A DNA stretch of 64,000 nt from Anastatus disparis (GCA_017163975.1 JAFFSR010000083.1:186001-250000), one strand, 5' to 3'; shown: positions 23,554 through 37,560, counted from the stretch's first letter. Numbers and translations are program-made. The notes: generated by a model not told the origin, from the letters alone.

Positions 23554-26500
23554 GGGTTTGGGGTTTATGGGTTAGGAGTTTATGGGTTTAGGGTTTATGG
23601 GTTTGGGGTTTATGGATTTAGGGTTTATGGGTTTAGGGGTAATGGGTTAAGGTTTCATGGTTTATGGTTTATGGGTTAATGGTTTGTAGGTTTATGGTTT
23701 AAAGGTTTATGGTTTATAGGTTTATGGTTTATGGGTTTATTGTTTTTGGGTTTATACTTCATGGGTTTATGGTTTATGGTTTATGGGTTTATGTGTTTAT
23801 GGTTTATGGGTTTATAGTCTATGGGTGACAGTGTATCGGTTCATAGTTTATAGGTTTATGTGTTATGAGTCTATAATACATAAGTTCATAGGGTGATGGT
23901 TCATAGGCTTATGAATTTATGGTTTATAGGTTTATCCGTTTATGGTTTATGGGTTCATGGTTTATGAGCGAATGGTTAATAAGCTTATAGTTTATATGTT
24001 CATAGTTTATAAATTTATAATTTATGGGTTCATGGCTCATGGGCTCATGGTTTATGGGTTTATGGTTTATAGGTTTGTGTGTTCATTGTTTATAGTTGAT
24101 AGGTTTCTGATTCATAAGTTTGTGGGTTGAGGGTTCATGGTTTATGGGTTTATGGGTTTATGATTTATGGGTTTATGTTTTATGGGTTTATGGTTAATGG
24201 GGTTATTGTTTATGGATTTATGGTTTATGGTTAAATGTGTTTATAGTTTATTATTTATGGGTTTGTGGGTTAATGGCTTATGGGTAGAAGTGTTGGTTCA
24301 TAGTTAACGGGTTTAAGGTTTACGGGTTCATGTGTTATGAGTTTATGATCTATGGGTTTATAGGTTTATGACATATGTTTTATAGGTTTATGGGCTTATA
24401 GTTTATAGGTTAATAGGTTTATGGTTTATGGGTTTATGGTCTATAGGTTTATATTCTATGAGTTTATAGATTATTAATTTATAGTTAAAAACTTTATAGT
24501 TCATGGATTAATATATAGGTTTATGGTTTATGGGTTTATGGTATAAGTTTATGGTTTATTGGTTTATAGTTTATATGTTTATGGTTGCTAGGTTTATCTT
24601 TTATTTGTTGATTGTTTATAGTTGATAGATTTATCTTTTATGGGTTTATGGTTCATGGGCTATTGGTTTATGGGTTAATAGTTTGTGGGTTTGTAGGTTT
24701 TCGGCTTAATCCTTTTAGAACGGAATTATTATTTCATCATGTAAAGTTCTGATAACCATTTAGCGATGATAAGTGTTCATTTATTAAGCAATTTTTGCGA
24801 TAAAAATTTTTTTTTTTTTTTTTCTTTTCAAGGTTTCTCAGTTTCTATTAAAGATATAATAACTTAGGCCCTCAGTTTGAGATCGGAAATAGTCCACTTC
24901 AATCCAATACACATGATTTTTTTTACAAAATTTGAAGCTACTTTTGCATAATTTCAAAAAAACCAAAAAATGTCAATGTACATTGTAATGTACATTGGTT
25001 CTGAAAGGGTTAAGGTTTATTAGTCTATGGGCTTATGGTTTAGAAGTTTATAGTTTATAGGTTTATGGTTTATGTTAATGGTTTTCTGATATATAAGTTT
25101 CTTAGTTTACGATTTATGGTTTCTTGGTTTATACTTCATGGGTTTATGGTTTGTGAGTTTATAGTTCATTAGTTAAGGGTCTATATGTTCATGGTTTATA
25201 AGTAGATAGCTGGCCAGTTTATAGTTTATGGGTTTCTAGATTATGGGTTTCTAGTTTATGGGTTAATGGATTATTCATTTATGATTTATGGGTTCATGGT
25301 TTTTATGGTGATCATAGGTTTCTGGTTGTTGGTTTATAGGTTTATGATCTTGTAGCTTATGGCTTATAGGCTTGTGTGTTCATGGTTTATAGTTTATGGG
25401 TTCTTAAATTATTAGTTTTGTATTTCTATGTTAAATGGTTCATAGTTAATGTTACATAGGTTTATGGTTTATGGTTCGATTGCTTATTAATTCATAGTCA
25501 TAGTTTATAGGTTAATAGTTTAGGGGTTTATGATTTGTTGGTTCATAGGTTCCTGGACTATGGTATATAGGTTCATAAGTTTGTATTTTATAAGTTTATG
25601 GACATATGGTGTATGGGTTTATGGTTTGTGCGTTCATAGTTTATGGGTGCATATTTTATAGGTATATAGTTTATAAATTTATTTATAATAAATTTATTGT
25701 TTATAAATTAATAGGTTTATGGGTTTGCGACTCATGGACTTATGATTTATGGGTCTATGCGTTTATGTGTTCATGGTTGACGGGTTTATAGATTATGGGT
25801 CTGAGGTTTACAAGATCATTACTTATGGGTGTATGATTAATGGGTTTATGGTTTATGGGCGTATGGTTCATGAGTTTCTGGTTTATGGTTTATAGTTCAT
25901 TAATTTATAGATTCATGGTTCATTGGTTTATAGTTTATAGGATCATGGTTTATAAGTTTACGATTCATGGGTCCATGGATCATGGGTTCATGGGTGATAG
26001 GTTTGTGTCTTTATAGTTTATGGTAAATGGGTTCTCAATTTACAAGTTGATGGGTTTATGGTTTATGGTTTCTGGGTTTATGGTTTATGAGTTTATGTGT
26101 TTATGGGTTTATTGTTTATGGATTTATATTTTATAAGTCTATAGTTTATAAATTTATGGTTGATAAGTATATAGTTTATAATTAATAGTTCATAGGCTTC
26201 TAATTTATAAGTTTATGGGTATTTGGTTTATGGTTTCTAGGTTGATGCTTTACGGGTTTATGGTTTGTGGGTTCATGGTTAATATGTTTCTGGTTTATGG
26301 TTTACACTTTATGGATTTATATGTTTACGGTTTCTAAGTTTATGCTTAATGGGTTTAAGGTTTGCGGTTTTATGGTTGATGGATTTCTGGTTTACGGTTT
26401 ATAGTTTATGGATTTATAGGTTTATGGGTTCTAAGTTTATGCTTTATGGGTCCATGGTTTGTATGTTTATGGTTTATGAGCATATGGTTTATGGCTTTAT

Positions 26501-29500
26501 GGTTTATGATTGGATAATTTATAGGTTTATGGTTTATGTGTCCATGGTTTACAGTAAATGGGTTATGACTTTATAGCTTATGGGATCGAAGCTTCATGGT
26601 TTATGGCTGATAGGTTTAGGGCTTATATTTGATGGGTTTATGGTTTATGGTTTATGGGTTCATGGGATTATGGTTTATAGGTTTATGGTTTATAGGTGTT
26701 TGGTTTATAAGTTCATGGTTGATGAGCTCTTGGTTTATGGGTTCATGGTTTATGGGTTCGTGTGTTTATAGTTCATGGTTTCTGGGTCTATAATTTATAA
26801 CATTATCGGTTGATAGTTATTTGCTTATGGGTTTATGGTTTATTGTTTAATGGGTTAATGGTTCATGAGTTCAGGATCGATGGGTTTATAGTTTATTGGT
26901 TTATATTTTATGGGTTTATAGTTTATGGATTTATAATTATTAAGTTTATAGTTTACAAATTAATAGGTTTATGGTTAATGAGCCAATGGTTTATATGTTA
27001 ATGGTTAATAGCTTTATAGTTTATGTGTTTATGGTTAATGGCTTAATTCGAGGGTTTTTGGTTTATGGGTTCGAGTTTTTATAGTTTATCGTTTATGGGT
27101 TTCTGATTTATCAGATTATAGGTTTATGGTTATTTGCTTATTAGTTTATGGTTTATGAGTTTATGGGTCAATGGGTCTATATGTTTATGGTTTGTGGGTT
27201 CATAGTTTATTAGTTTATAGTTTATGGGCTCATGATGTATAAATAGATAGTTTATTGGTTCATAGTTTGTAGGTCAAAAGTTCATAGGTTTACAAGTTAT
27301 GGGTTAATAATTCATGAGTAATGGGTTTTTAATTTAGAGGTTTATAGCTTTATGGTTTATATTTTGCAGGTTAATGGGCTTATGGTTTATGGGTTTCTAA
27401 TATAGAGGTTTATAGCTTTATGGTTTATATTTTGCAGGTTAATGGGCTTATGGTTTATGGGTTTATATTTGATTGGTTTATGATTTATGAATTCATGGTT
27501 GATAAGTTTATAGTTTATGGATTAATTGTTCAATTGTTTATAGGTTTATGGTTTAGGGGTAAATGGTTTATGGGTCTATGGGTTATGGGTTTTTGGGTTA
27601 ATATTTTATGGGTTAATAATTCATGAGTTTATAGTTTATGTGTCCATAGTCTATAAGATTATGCTTCAAAGGTTATTGGTCTATGGGTATATAGTTTGTA
27701 CATTCATAGTTGTTAGGTTCATGAGTATATAGTTTGTACATTCATAGTTGTTAGGTTTATGGTCTATGGGTTAATGACTTATGGGTTTATGATTTATGTG
27801 TTGATAGTTTATGGTTATATAGGCTTATGTTTCGTGGTTTATGGTTTATGGGTTTAAGGGCTCATATTTTATAATTTCATGGTTCATGGGTTAACGTTTC
27901 ATGGGTTTATGGGTTCATGGTTAATAGGTTTCTGTATTATTGGTTTATGGGTTTTTGATTTATTAGCTTATGGGTTTATAGTTCATAGTTTAAGGGTTTA
28001 TGTTCTATGGGTTCATGAATCATAGCTTTATAGATCAATAGGTTTATGGTTTATGATTTCATGGTTTATGATTTTATGATTAATGGATTCATGGTTGATA
28101 GTTTTATGGTTTGTGGGTTTATGGTTTATGATTTAATGGTTTATTGGTGTATCGTTTAGGAATTAAAGGTTTATGGGTATCTAGCTTATCTGTTCATTGT
28201 TTATGTGTTTATGGTTCATGAGTTCATGATTTAAGGGTTTATAGGTTAATGGTTTATGGTTTTTAGTTTGATGGTTCATGGGCATATAGTTTACGGGTTC
28301 ATGGTGAATGGTTTTTCGGTTTTCCGGTTTAATGTTTATGGGTGTATATATAATGGGTTTATAGTTTATAAATTTATGGTTCACAAGTTTATAGTTTATA
28401 GATTAATTAGTTTATTGTTTATGGGCTTAGAATTAATGGGTACATAGGTTTATGGTTTATGGTCTATGGATTATGGTTCATGGTTTATGGTTTATGGGTT
28501 CATGGGTTTAAAGTTTATGAGTTAATTGTTTATATGTTAATGGTTTATAAGTTGATCTTTTATGAATTAATGTGTTTATAGTTTATGGTTTATAAGTCGT
28601 AGGTCTATGGGTTTATGAATTATGGGTTCATGTTTTTTAAGTTAATGGTTTATGAATTTAAGGTTCATGATTTAATGGTTTATTGGTGTATCGTTTAGGA
28701 ATTAAAGGTTTATGGGTATATGGCTTATCTGTTCATTGTTTATGGTTTGAGGGTTCATGATTTATGGGTTTACGGCTTATAAGTTTATAGTTAATGTGTT
28801 TATGGTTGATGAGCTCTTGGTTTATGGGTTCATGGTTTATAGGTTTGTGTGTTTATTGTTTACGGTTTATAGGTTTCTGAATTATAACTTTTTGCGTTTA
28901 TGGTTATTTGCTTATGGGTATATGGGTTTATGGGTTAACAATTTATAGGTTCAGGGTTGATGGGTTTATGGTTTATAGGTTTATCATTCATCAGTTTATA
29001 GTTTAAGAAGTTATGATTATTAAGTTTAGAGTTTACGGTTTAGTAGGTTTATGGTTAATGAGTTTATGGTTTATGGGTTAATGGGTTTATAGTTCATGTG
29101 TTTATGGATTATGGGCTTATTGTTTATGGGTTTATGGTTTAGAGGCATATAGTATGTAAATTCATAGTTCATGGATTCATGGTCAATGGGTTTAATGCTT
29201 ATGGGTTAATGATCTATGGGTTGATGGTTTATGGGTATATAGGTTTATGGTTTGTGGTTTATGGTTCATGAGTTTATGGGTTTATACTTTATGAGTTTAT
29301 AGTTTATAGGTTAATAGTTTATGGGTTCATGGTTTATGGGTTCATGGTTTGTGGGTTAAAGTTTTATGGATTAGTGGTTTATGAGTAAATGGTTTATGGG
29401 TTGATGGTATATGGGTTAATGATTTACGGGTTTATAGTTTATGTATTCATGGTCTATAAGTTAATGGTTTATTGTTTTATGGTTCATATTTTTACAGTTT

Positions 29501-32500
29501 ATCGGTTCATTGTTTATGAGATTATGTGTTTATAGTTTATGGGATTATAGTTAATAGGTTTATGGTTAATAAGTTTATGGTTTATTGGATTACGGTTTGT
29601 TGGATTATGGTTGATGGGTTTATGGGTTATACGTGTAGAGGTTTATAGGTTATGGGTTTATGGTTTATGGTTTATAGTTCATAGATTTATAAGTGTATGA
29701 TTTATGAATTTATAATTCATGGGTTCATAGTTAATAAGTTTATGGTTAATGAAATTATGGTTCATGAACTTTTGATTCATGGGTTTATAGTTTATGGGTT
29801 TGTGTCTTCATAGTTTATCGTTTATGGGTTTCTGATTTATGAGATTATGGGTTTATGGTTATTTACTTATGTGTTTATGGTGTATGGGTAGATAAGTTAT
29901 TGGTTCATAGTTTATAGGTTTACGAGTCATGGGTTAATAATTCATGGGTAATGGGTTTATAATTGAGATGTTTATAGATTTATGGTTTATGGTTTACAGG
30001 TTCATGCGCTTATGGATTATGGGTTTGTAGGTTTATGGTTTATGGAATTATACTTGATGGGTTTACATTTTATTAGCCTATAGTGTTCGAATTTATGGTT
30101 GATAAATTTATAGTTCAGGGATTATTAGATGATTGGTTGATGGCTTTATAGTTCATGGGTTAATGATTCATGGGTCTATGGGTTATGTGTTTCTGGTTTA
30201 TAAGTCGATAGTCTATGGGTATATATTCTATGGGTTTATAGTTTATGAATTTATAATTCATAAGTTTACAGTTTATGAATTAATAGTTTCATGGTTCATA
30301 AGTTTATGGTTCATGGGTTTATGGTTTATGGGTTAATATTTTATGGGTTAATAGTTTATGAATTCATAGTTTATGTGTGCATGGTCTTTAAGTTCATGGT
30401 TTATGACTTATAGTTTATGGGTCCATGGTTTAATGGTTAATAGGTCTATGGTTTGTTGGTTTATAGTATATGGGTTCATGGTTGACGAGTTTATAAGTAT
30501 ATAGTATATAATTCATGTTATTATTATTTATGGGTCTATGCGTTTATAATTCATCGTTTACGGGTTTATGGTTTGTGGGTTTATGGTTAATAGGCTTATA
30601 GTTCATACGTTCATGGTTCATGATTATATAGTTTGTAGAATAATAGTTTTCGGGTTTATGGTATATGGGTTATTGGCTTATGGGTTTATGATTTATGTGT
30701 CGTTAGTTCATATGTATGTAGGTTTATGGTTTGTGTATTTATAGTTTATGGTTTATGGGATTCTAATTTATATGCTTATGGGTTTATGGTCTATGGGTTC
30801 ATGATTTATAAGTTTATGATTTATGGGTTAATAGTTTATTGGTTTATAGTTTATGGGTATATATTCTATGGTTTATGAAGCTTATGAATTACAGTTCATA
30901 AATTTATAGGTTATGGAATAATAGGTTCATGGTTTATGGGTTTATGGTTTTTGAGTTAATGGTTCATGGGTTCATTGTTATGGGTTTATGATTAACGGGA
31001 TCATGCTTCATAAGCTTTGGGTTTATGGGTTTATGGTTTATTGATTTGTGTATTTATGATTTATTGTTTATTGGTTACTGATTTATAAGTTTATGGGATT
31101 ATGGTCATTTGCTTATGAGTTTATGATTTATGGGTTTTTGAGTTTATAAGTTTCTAGTTTGTTTAATTATGGTTTATTAGTTTGCGGTTAATGACTTCAT
31201 GGTTTATGGATAAATGGTTCATCGGTTCATATTGTATAGGTTCATGGATAATAGGTTTATGGGTTATGGGTTAATGATTTATGAGTTTATAGCTTTATGG
31301 TAAATAGTTTACAGGTTTATGGGCTTATGATTTATGGGTTTGCTGGTTTATGGTTTATGGGTTTGTGGGCTCATTGTTCATGGGTTTATAGTTTATGATT
31401 ATATTGTGAATAAATTTATAGTTCATGCATTAATAGGTTAATAGTTCTTGAGTTTATTGTTTATGGGTCTATGGTTTATAGGTATATCGTTTATGAGCTT
31501 ATAATTTATGGGCTTATGTATATATGGTTAAGTTACCAAAAATTTATAACCATAATCTCATTAACCATAAACTATACCCCACAAATAATAATACCATAAA
31601 CCATAATCTTATGAATGATAAACACATAAACTTTAAACGCATGAACTATAAACCCATTAACTATAAATTCATAAGCCAGTAGATCATAAACCATATACCC
31701 ATTAACCATAAACCCACAAATCATCAACCTAAAAACCTTAAACTTATAAACCAGAAATTTATAAACCATAAACTTATCAACCATAAACCATAAATGCCCA
31801 AACCATAATACTATGAACCATAAACTTATAAACGATAAACCCATAACCTATAAACCCATAAACTATAAACCTATAAAATATAAACTACACAGCTATAAAC
31901 CATAATTTCATTAATTATAAGCCCATAAACCATTAACTTATAAACCATAAACCTATAAACCATATACTCGTAAACCATAACCGCTGAACTATAAACCTAT
32001 AAACCATAAACCTATGGGTTTAGGGTTAATGAGTTTAGGGTTCATCGATTTAGAGTTTATGGGTTCAGCGTTCATGGGTTTAGAGTTCATGAGTTTAGGG
32101 CTTATAGGTGTGGGGTTTATGGGTTCACGGCTTATAGGTTTATGGGTTATGGCTTCATGGTTTATTGTTTATGGTTTGATGGTTGATTAATCATAGTTTA
32201 TACATGTATGGTGCATGGATTTATGGTTTATGGTTCATGGATTTATGGTTTATGATTAATGGGCTTATAGATTATGATATAGGGCTTATGGGTTTTATAG
32301 GTTTATGTGTTCATGGTTTTAGGGGTTCATGGTTCATGGTTTTATGGGTTGTTGGTTGATGTATTATGGTTCATATTTTATGAGTTTATGGCTCATGGTT
32401 CATAGGTTTATGGTTTATGGTTTGTTTTTTATGGGTTTATGGTTTACGGGTTTATGGTTTATGGGTTTATGGTTCATGGGTTCATGATTTATGAGTTTAT

Positions 32501-33545
32501 GATTTATAGGTTATTAGTTTATTGGTTTATGGTTTATGGGTATATATTCTATGGGTTTATAGCTTATGAATGACAGTTCATAAGTTTATAGTTTATGAAA
32601 TAATAGGTTTATGGTTTATGGGTTTATGGTTCATGGGTTTATTGTTATGGGTTTATGATTAATGGGATCATGCTTCATAAGCTCTTGGTTTATGAGTTTA
32701 TAGTTCATGGATTTTTGAATTGATGAATTTATAGTTTGTTGAATTATGGTTTATCAGTTTGTAGTGGATGGTTTTATTGTTTATGGATGAATGGTCCATT
32801 GGTTCATATTTTATGGGTTCATGGATAATAGGTTTATGGGTTATGGGTTAATTATTTAGGAGTTTATAGGTTTATGGTAAATAGTTTACAGGTTTATGGG
32901 TTCATGGTTTATGGGTTTGTGGGCTTATGGTTAATGGGTTTGTTGGCTTATGGTTTATGGGTTTATAGTTTATGAATATATTTTTAGAAAAAATATATAG
33001 TTCATGCATTAATAGTTTAATAGTTTATGAGTTTATTGTTTATAGGTCTATGGTTTATAGGTTTATTGTTTATGGGCTTATAATTTATAGGTTCATGAAT
33101 ATATGGTTTATTTACCGAAAATTCATAACCATAATCTCATTAACCATAAACTATAACCCACAAACAATAATACCATAAATCATAATCTTATAAACGATAA
33201 ACACATAAACTTTAAATGCATGAACTATAAACCAATTAACCATAAACTCATAAGCCAGTAGAGCATAAACCATAAACCCATAAATCATAAACCCATAAAC
33301 CATGAACCTATAAACCATAAACCCATAAACCCATGAAAAATGAACCATAAACCATAAACCCATGAACCATAAACCCATAAAATATAAACTATAATACATC
33401 AACCATCAACCCATAAAACCATGAATTATGAACCCCTAAAACCATCAACACATAAACCTATAGACCCTATAAACCCTATACTCATGAACTATAGGCCCGT
33501 AAATCATAAACCATAATTCTATGAACCATAAACCATAAATCCATG
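23554..33545. repeat. 10-kb degenerate satellite of TTTATGG-type units
   Basis: The stretch is built almost wholly from 7-8 bp units, TTTATGG and GTTTATGG, often paired as a 15-bp GGTTTATGGGTTTAT. At the left edge (23554-23640) many units are TTTAGGG or TTTGGGG. Units are strongly diverged, so this is an old or fast-drifting array. Orientation is G-rich on the plus strand except in two blocks, about 31535-32010 and 33110-33545, where it is reversed. All ORFs here encode MVYGFMVYGF-like repeats and are products of the repeat, not genes. One MITE interrupts it at 24710-25008. Confidence 0.95.
24710..25008. mobile_element. 299-bp TTAA-flanked MITE inside the satellite
   Basis: TTAA occurs at 24706-24709 and 25009-25012. 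The ends are TCCTTTTAGAAC and an inverted CCCTTTCAGAAC, a CCCTTT-type terminus known from piggyBac-related elements. The interior is unrelated to the satellite and holds a poly-T run and a small AATGTACATT palindrome near the right end. No coding capacity. Confidence 0.88.
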
Positions 33546-33963
33546 CACTATGGATTTTCACATGTGTTATCACTTTTTCCGCCGTGTTTTGTAATTGTAA
33601 AATCTATTACCAATATTTTTTTAAAAATTTCACCAAGATTGATTAAAAATTTAGCTGTTTCTTGAATTTTTAAACAAAACTATTACAGATTTTCCACTGT
33701 GCGGTGGTTCTTGAGTTAATTTGATCATGAAGTTTTTGCACTCTGGATTTTCATTCTGGATATGGTTGTAAGCACATTTAGGATCAAATTCAAACAAAAA
33801 TCAAAATTGAAGAATGAGCACTTTTTCATTTATACAAATTTTATTTTTCATGTATGTATTTATTGATAATTTATTAGCTGAATTATTAGAATGCTATTTC
33901 TAAGTTCTATTTTATTATTTACTATCTAAATAAGAACGTTACCTTTGAAATTTTATAAACGAA
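33546..33963. other. gene-free AT-rich spacer
   Basis: Unique AT-rich DNA between the end of the satellite and the left end of the next inverted-repeat structure. I see no gene, RNA or repeat. Confidence 0.5.
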
Positions 33964-33979
33964 CCCTACTGAAAAAAAT

Positions 33980-34165
33980 GACATGAGATCTCACGTGAGA
34001 TCTCATGCAAGATCACACACGAGATCTCTCATAAAATCTCACGATTGGAAATGAAACGAGATTTCATATGAGAACTCATATGAGATCTCATGTGCAAAAA
34101 AATGAATTTTTCCTGATACCTGATCTCACATGAGATTTCATGTGAGATCTCGTATGAAAAAAAAT
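33980..34165. repeat. GAGATCTCA minisatellite, block 1
   Basis: Tandem, imperfect copies of a ~10-14 bp unit centred on the palindrome GAGATCTC followed by RTGT or ACA (ACATGAGATCTCACGTGAG type). Comparable blocks lie at 36255-36490, 44990-45235 and 46955-46990, all near the ends of the two arms. Confidence 0.85.
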
Positions 34166-36254
34166 AAAATTTTTTCCTACACTTATGGTTGTATTCAATG
34201 TCAACAAATCTAAAATCTAAATTTTGGTCTTCAATTTAATTTATTTATATATATTGATAAAATTACGATTCAATGATTTTAAACTAAATCTACAAAACAA
34301 TCGTTATCTAAAGCATGCTATTATGGATTATGGTTTTAAACTATATTCAGCGTAATTCTACTTGGCGATTGAATAATAATATAAACAAATTTTTCACGAA
34401 GATTTAGAGGTTATTAACAAAGTTCGTATACAAAGGTTTGTACAGAATTTGTGTATTCACAAATTGAGATACTTATTTTATATCGCAGACGAAATCATGT
34501 ATACGAGGCTCGGGGTCAGTTCACTGATTAAAGACAGTTTTTCTAATCAATAGGTAGTGTCACACGCTGCATCTGGTTTAGATTTACGGCATAGCACGTC
34601 TGACCAATCATCACACAATTCGCATGTCGCCCTGAAAACAGTTGCAACTTTATTTGTCTTAGAACATTATGACAAACTAGCTTCAATGAACTGACGGTGA
34701 CTTAGTACTAAATATCTTTTTTTTATCATACTGATAAATTACTTTTACATATCATTTACAATAGCGTCTTCTAGATTTAAATAATATAGGTTTCTTTAAC
34801 TCAAGAATTATTGATTTCACTTTTATTTTAAAGTATAATCGCAATCTCATAGCTTGTTTTCCTAATTAAGTCGTAAATCTACCGTAATCTGAAACATTTT
34901 AAAATAGTGCTCGAATATAATTTCAAACCATGATGAATAATCATATTCATACAGTTAATTCACATAGTTTTCAAAATAAGAATTATATTTGCATGCAATT
35001 CAAGTCCAAACATTAAAAGTAAGATGATAAATTTATCTTATTATTATACTATTCGTCAAGAGCAAGTCGGAGCAGATTCGATACCAACTGAGAATTGAAC
35101 ATCCGTTGTTTAATTTTTGTCTACTAAATGTAATGGAATGAATTAAAATTTTAAATACATTTACGAAATTTATTTCTCTATTGCTCTCGCCAAAATATTT
35201 TAAGAAAATTTTAAAAAGTAACTAATTTTATACTACAACTGTTTATTAAACTGTAAGTACGGTTAGTTACTTTTTGCTTAAAATATGATGAATATTATGA
35301 AAAAAATATTCATAATACAATCATGTATGTATGAAAATTTGCGCTCGATAACAAATTTTTTTTGAAAACAGTATAATTATTTTATTTATCATTAAATAAC
35401 ATTTTTACTTCTCGGTCGGTTACCACATTTGCTCCAGCTTACGCTTGGAGATGAGGTTTGGACCTTTTTCACCTATCGAAAGTAGCTAAATAAGTAATTT
35501 TGTTTATTCTTGATGAAAATATATATCAAAATTTTTTCACTTGTAAATATCTATTTATTTTAAAAAATGAGAAGCGAAAGCGCGTAAATTGGTCCAAATT
35601 CAAAGAATAAGCCGAAAAAATTAAATAAAAACAAAATATCTTTTTTAGCTTTTTTCGATCGGTAAAGTTAGTCGAAAGCTGATCCAAAGTGGAAAGTGAC
35701 GCAATAAAATACAATGCAATTTAAATAGAGTGGCTAAAATAAGGAATGCGGACCCCGGGCAAGATGCATTGGATCTTGCGGCTCCACTAAATTTATCGAA
35801 TATGATGATGTTCTGTATTTAAATACGTATTTATAATATTAATTTAATTAAATACATTGAGAACACAATGAAGCTCCCCTTCTGATAATATTTGTTATCC
35901 AACTTTATGAGTAAATAGAGAATTTAATCAAGTTGTTTCACTTCAAGAAAAAAAGTAGTAGGATTTAACTTGAGTACGTTATTCAACTAAAGAAATCTAC
36001 CGAAATCTGATATTTGAAAAGTTATGTACAAGTTTTCAATTTATAGTATTTTGAGGTTAGGTTTGTCAAGTTTGATATCTAATTTGCGATCCAAGTTAAT
36101 AGAAAAATAACAGCACCAAAGGATTTTTTATTTTAACTAAAATAATGGTATTAATATAGCTAATGTCAAAATTTGTCAAAATTCAAAGAACGAGCCAAAA
36201 AAAATAAAAAAGTAATAAATATCTTTTTAAAATTTTTCAAATTGAATAAAATAT

Positions 36255-36490
36255 ATAAGAGATCCCATGTGAGATCACACATGAGATCGCACACGAGATT
36301 GCATATGAGATGTCATTTGAAATCGCCTATGAGATCGCATATGAAATCGACTGTATGTTCGTCAAATTTTTAAAATAAAATATATATATGTGCGATCTGA
36401 CATGAGATCTCACATATGTTTATTTTATTTTCAAAATTCAACAAATATATATGAGATTTCATAGGCGATTTTATGTGAGATCTCACATGA
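36255..36490. repeat. GAGATCTCA minisatellite, block 2
   Basis: This is the same unit as block 1 but more diverged (GAGATCGCA, GAGATTGCA variants). It lies just inside the CAGTAGGG end of the left arm. The ORF crossing it with repeated RSHMRSH residues is a product of the repeat. Confidence 0.8.
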
Positions 36491-36602
36491 AAGTTCATAC
36501 AATATTTACAGTAGGGATGATTTTTCTCGGCTTGTTCTTAAAATTAATACATACATACACTTTTCCGATTCTCATTTATTTAAAATAAGTTCATACCTAT
36601 AA

Positions 36603-36745
36603 GTAGAATCGGTGGTAGCGCAGGGGCTAACGCTCTTGGCTCATGCTGTAATAGACCGGAGTTTAAGCCCCGGGAAAATTTTGGAAAAATTTTTCTGAAT
36701 TTTTCTCTGTGAAATAGAACCAGGAGACCGGGAAGAACCAATTAA
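36603..36745 (+). mobile_element. tRNA-headed SINE-like fragment
   Basis: An A-box-like GGTGGTAGCGCAGGGGC and a B-box-like GAGTTTAAGCCCC lie about 50 bp apart, as in a tRNA-derived head. A short body follows. The same segment is present in inverted orientation at 44736-44880 in the right arm, so it moved with the arm. It has no obvious poly-A tail or target duplication. It is not a working tRNA, because the acceptor ends do not pair. Confidence 0.5.
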
Positions 36746-36783
36746 AAAATTCCCCCTGGCCAATATTCGGTACAAAGAAATTA

Positions 36784-37560
36784 ATTAATTTGAAGTATTT
36801 TTTAGATGCATAAAAATATTTTATTGAAGGAAAAAAATTTTATTTCTATTACAAAATAATAATTTAAAATAAAATTAATAATTTCCAGTATGTGATATTT
36901 TTAAGTTCAAGGAATATCTTATGTATGTTGAGCAATATTTTATTGATATTTAAAAATGTTATTTTCACTGACCGAATGAATGACAATGATACAAAAAGTA
37001 TTTCACCTATTGCCAAAAAGAATCTATTCGATACAATAAAATTTTTTTCGTTACGAAGAGATTTTTTTTCCAGTGTAGCTATTAGATCGCAAGTAACAGT
37101 TTAATCATCCATCATTTATTCTTATCATGGAGCGACAAAGACAGAATTAGGTTCAAGTAACAGCCGCTACTTGAGTTAGGTATGTGAATAGGAGTCTAAG
37201 ATGGTCTATGATAATGAAAATTTATATGGTTGGAATATATATTCAAAATAGATTAAATAACAAATACTATTTTCTTCATTAGGAAATAATAAGTTGATTG
37301 AAAAAAAATTTTCTCTTATTTATTTTTCAGTCTATTTTCAATCATAATAAATTTTATTGAAAACCGAGCAATTTATTCTAACATACTTTAACAATGAAAA
37401 TAATACTTTTAATTTATTTAGAAATAATACTTTTAATCTTATTTAAATAATGAAAATAATTTCAATTTATAAAATTCATAGTAAAGGATTAAATATTTTT
37501 ATCTTACCTGCAAGAAATGAAATGTTGGCTCTCGAATATTCGCCTTTGCGATTCGAAGGA
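36784..37560. repeat. left arm of a nested 2.2-kb foldback
   Basis: It pairs in inverted orientation with 38172-38968. Shared landmarks include TAGCTACACTGG, TTAGGTTCAAGT, CAACTTATTATTTC and CAGGTAAGATGG or its variant. The arms are about 780-800 bp each. The inner edge holds a piece with a splice-donor-like CTGCAGGTAAG that is kept on both sides. Confidence 0.8.

Larger units (their letters stand above)
33964..36745. repeat. left arm of a 13-kb inverted-repeat structure
   Basis: It pairs in inverted orientation with 44736-46990. Landmarks in both arms include TATACGAGGCTC, TTTGTGTATTCACAAATT-like sequence, the GAGATCTCA blocks, and a tRNA-like head. The left copy itself starts CCCTACTGAAAAAAATG at 33964 and has an inverted CAGTAGGG at 36507-36515, so a ~2.55-kb non-autonomous unit may form its core. 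No coding capacity is supported. A partial copy of the GAGCATGACG family lies at about 35870-36170. Confidence 0.8.

Noticed and set aside
23942..33402. About twenty ORFs of 60-90 aa rich in MVYGFMVY
   Set aside because: They are translations of the TTTATGG repeat in either direction, have no start context and change frame with each indel.
23554..33545. A CRISPR-like array because of short regular repeats
   Set aside because: There are no unique spacers of constant length and no conserved repeat; it is a degenerate satellite in eukaryotic DNA.
36603..36680. A second tRNA gene
   Set aside because: The head is tRNA-like only in the promoter boxes, lacks a pairing acceptor stem and is mirrored in the other arm as part of a repeat.
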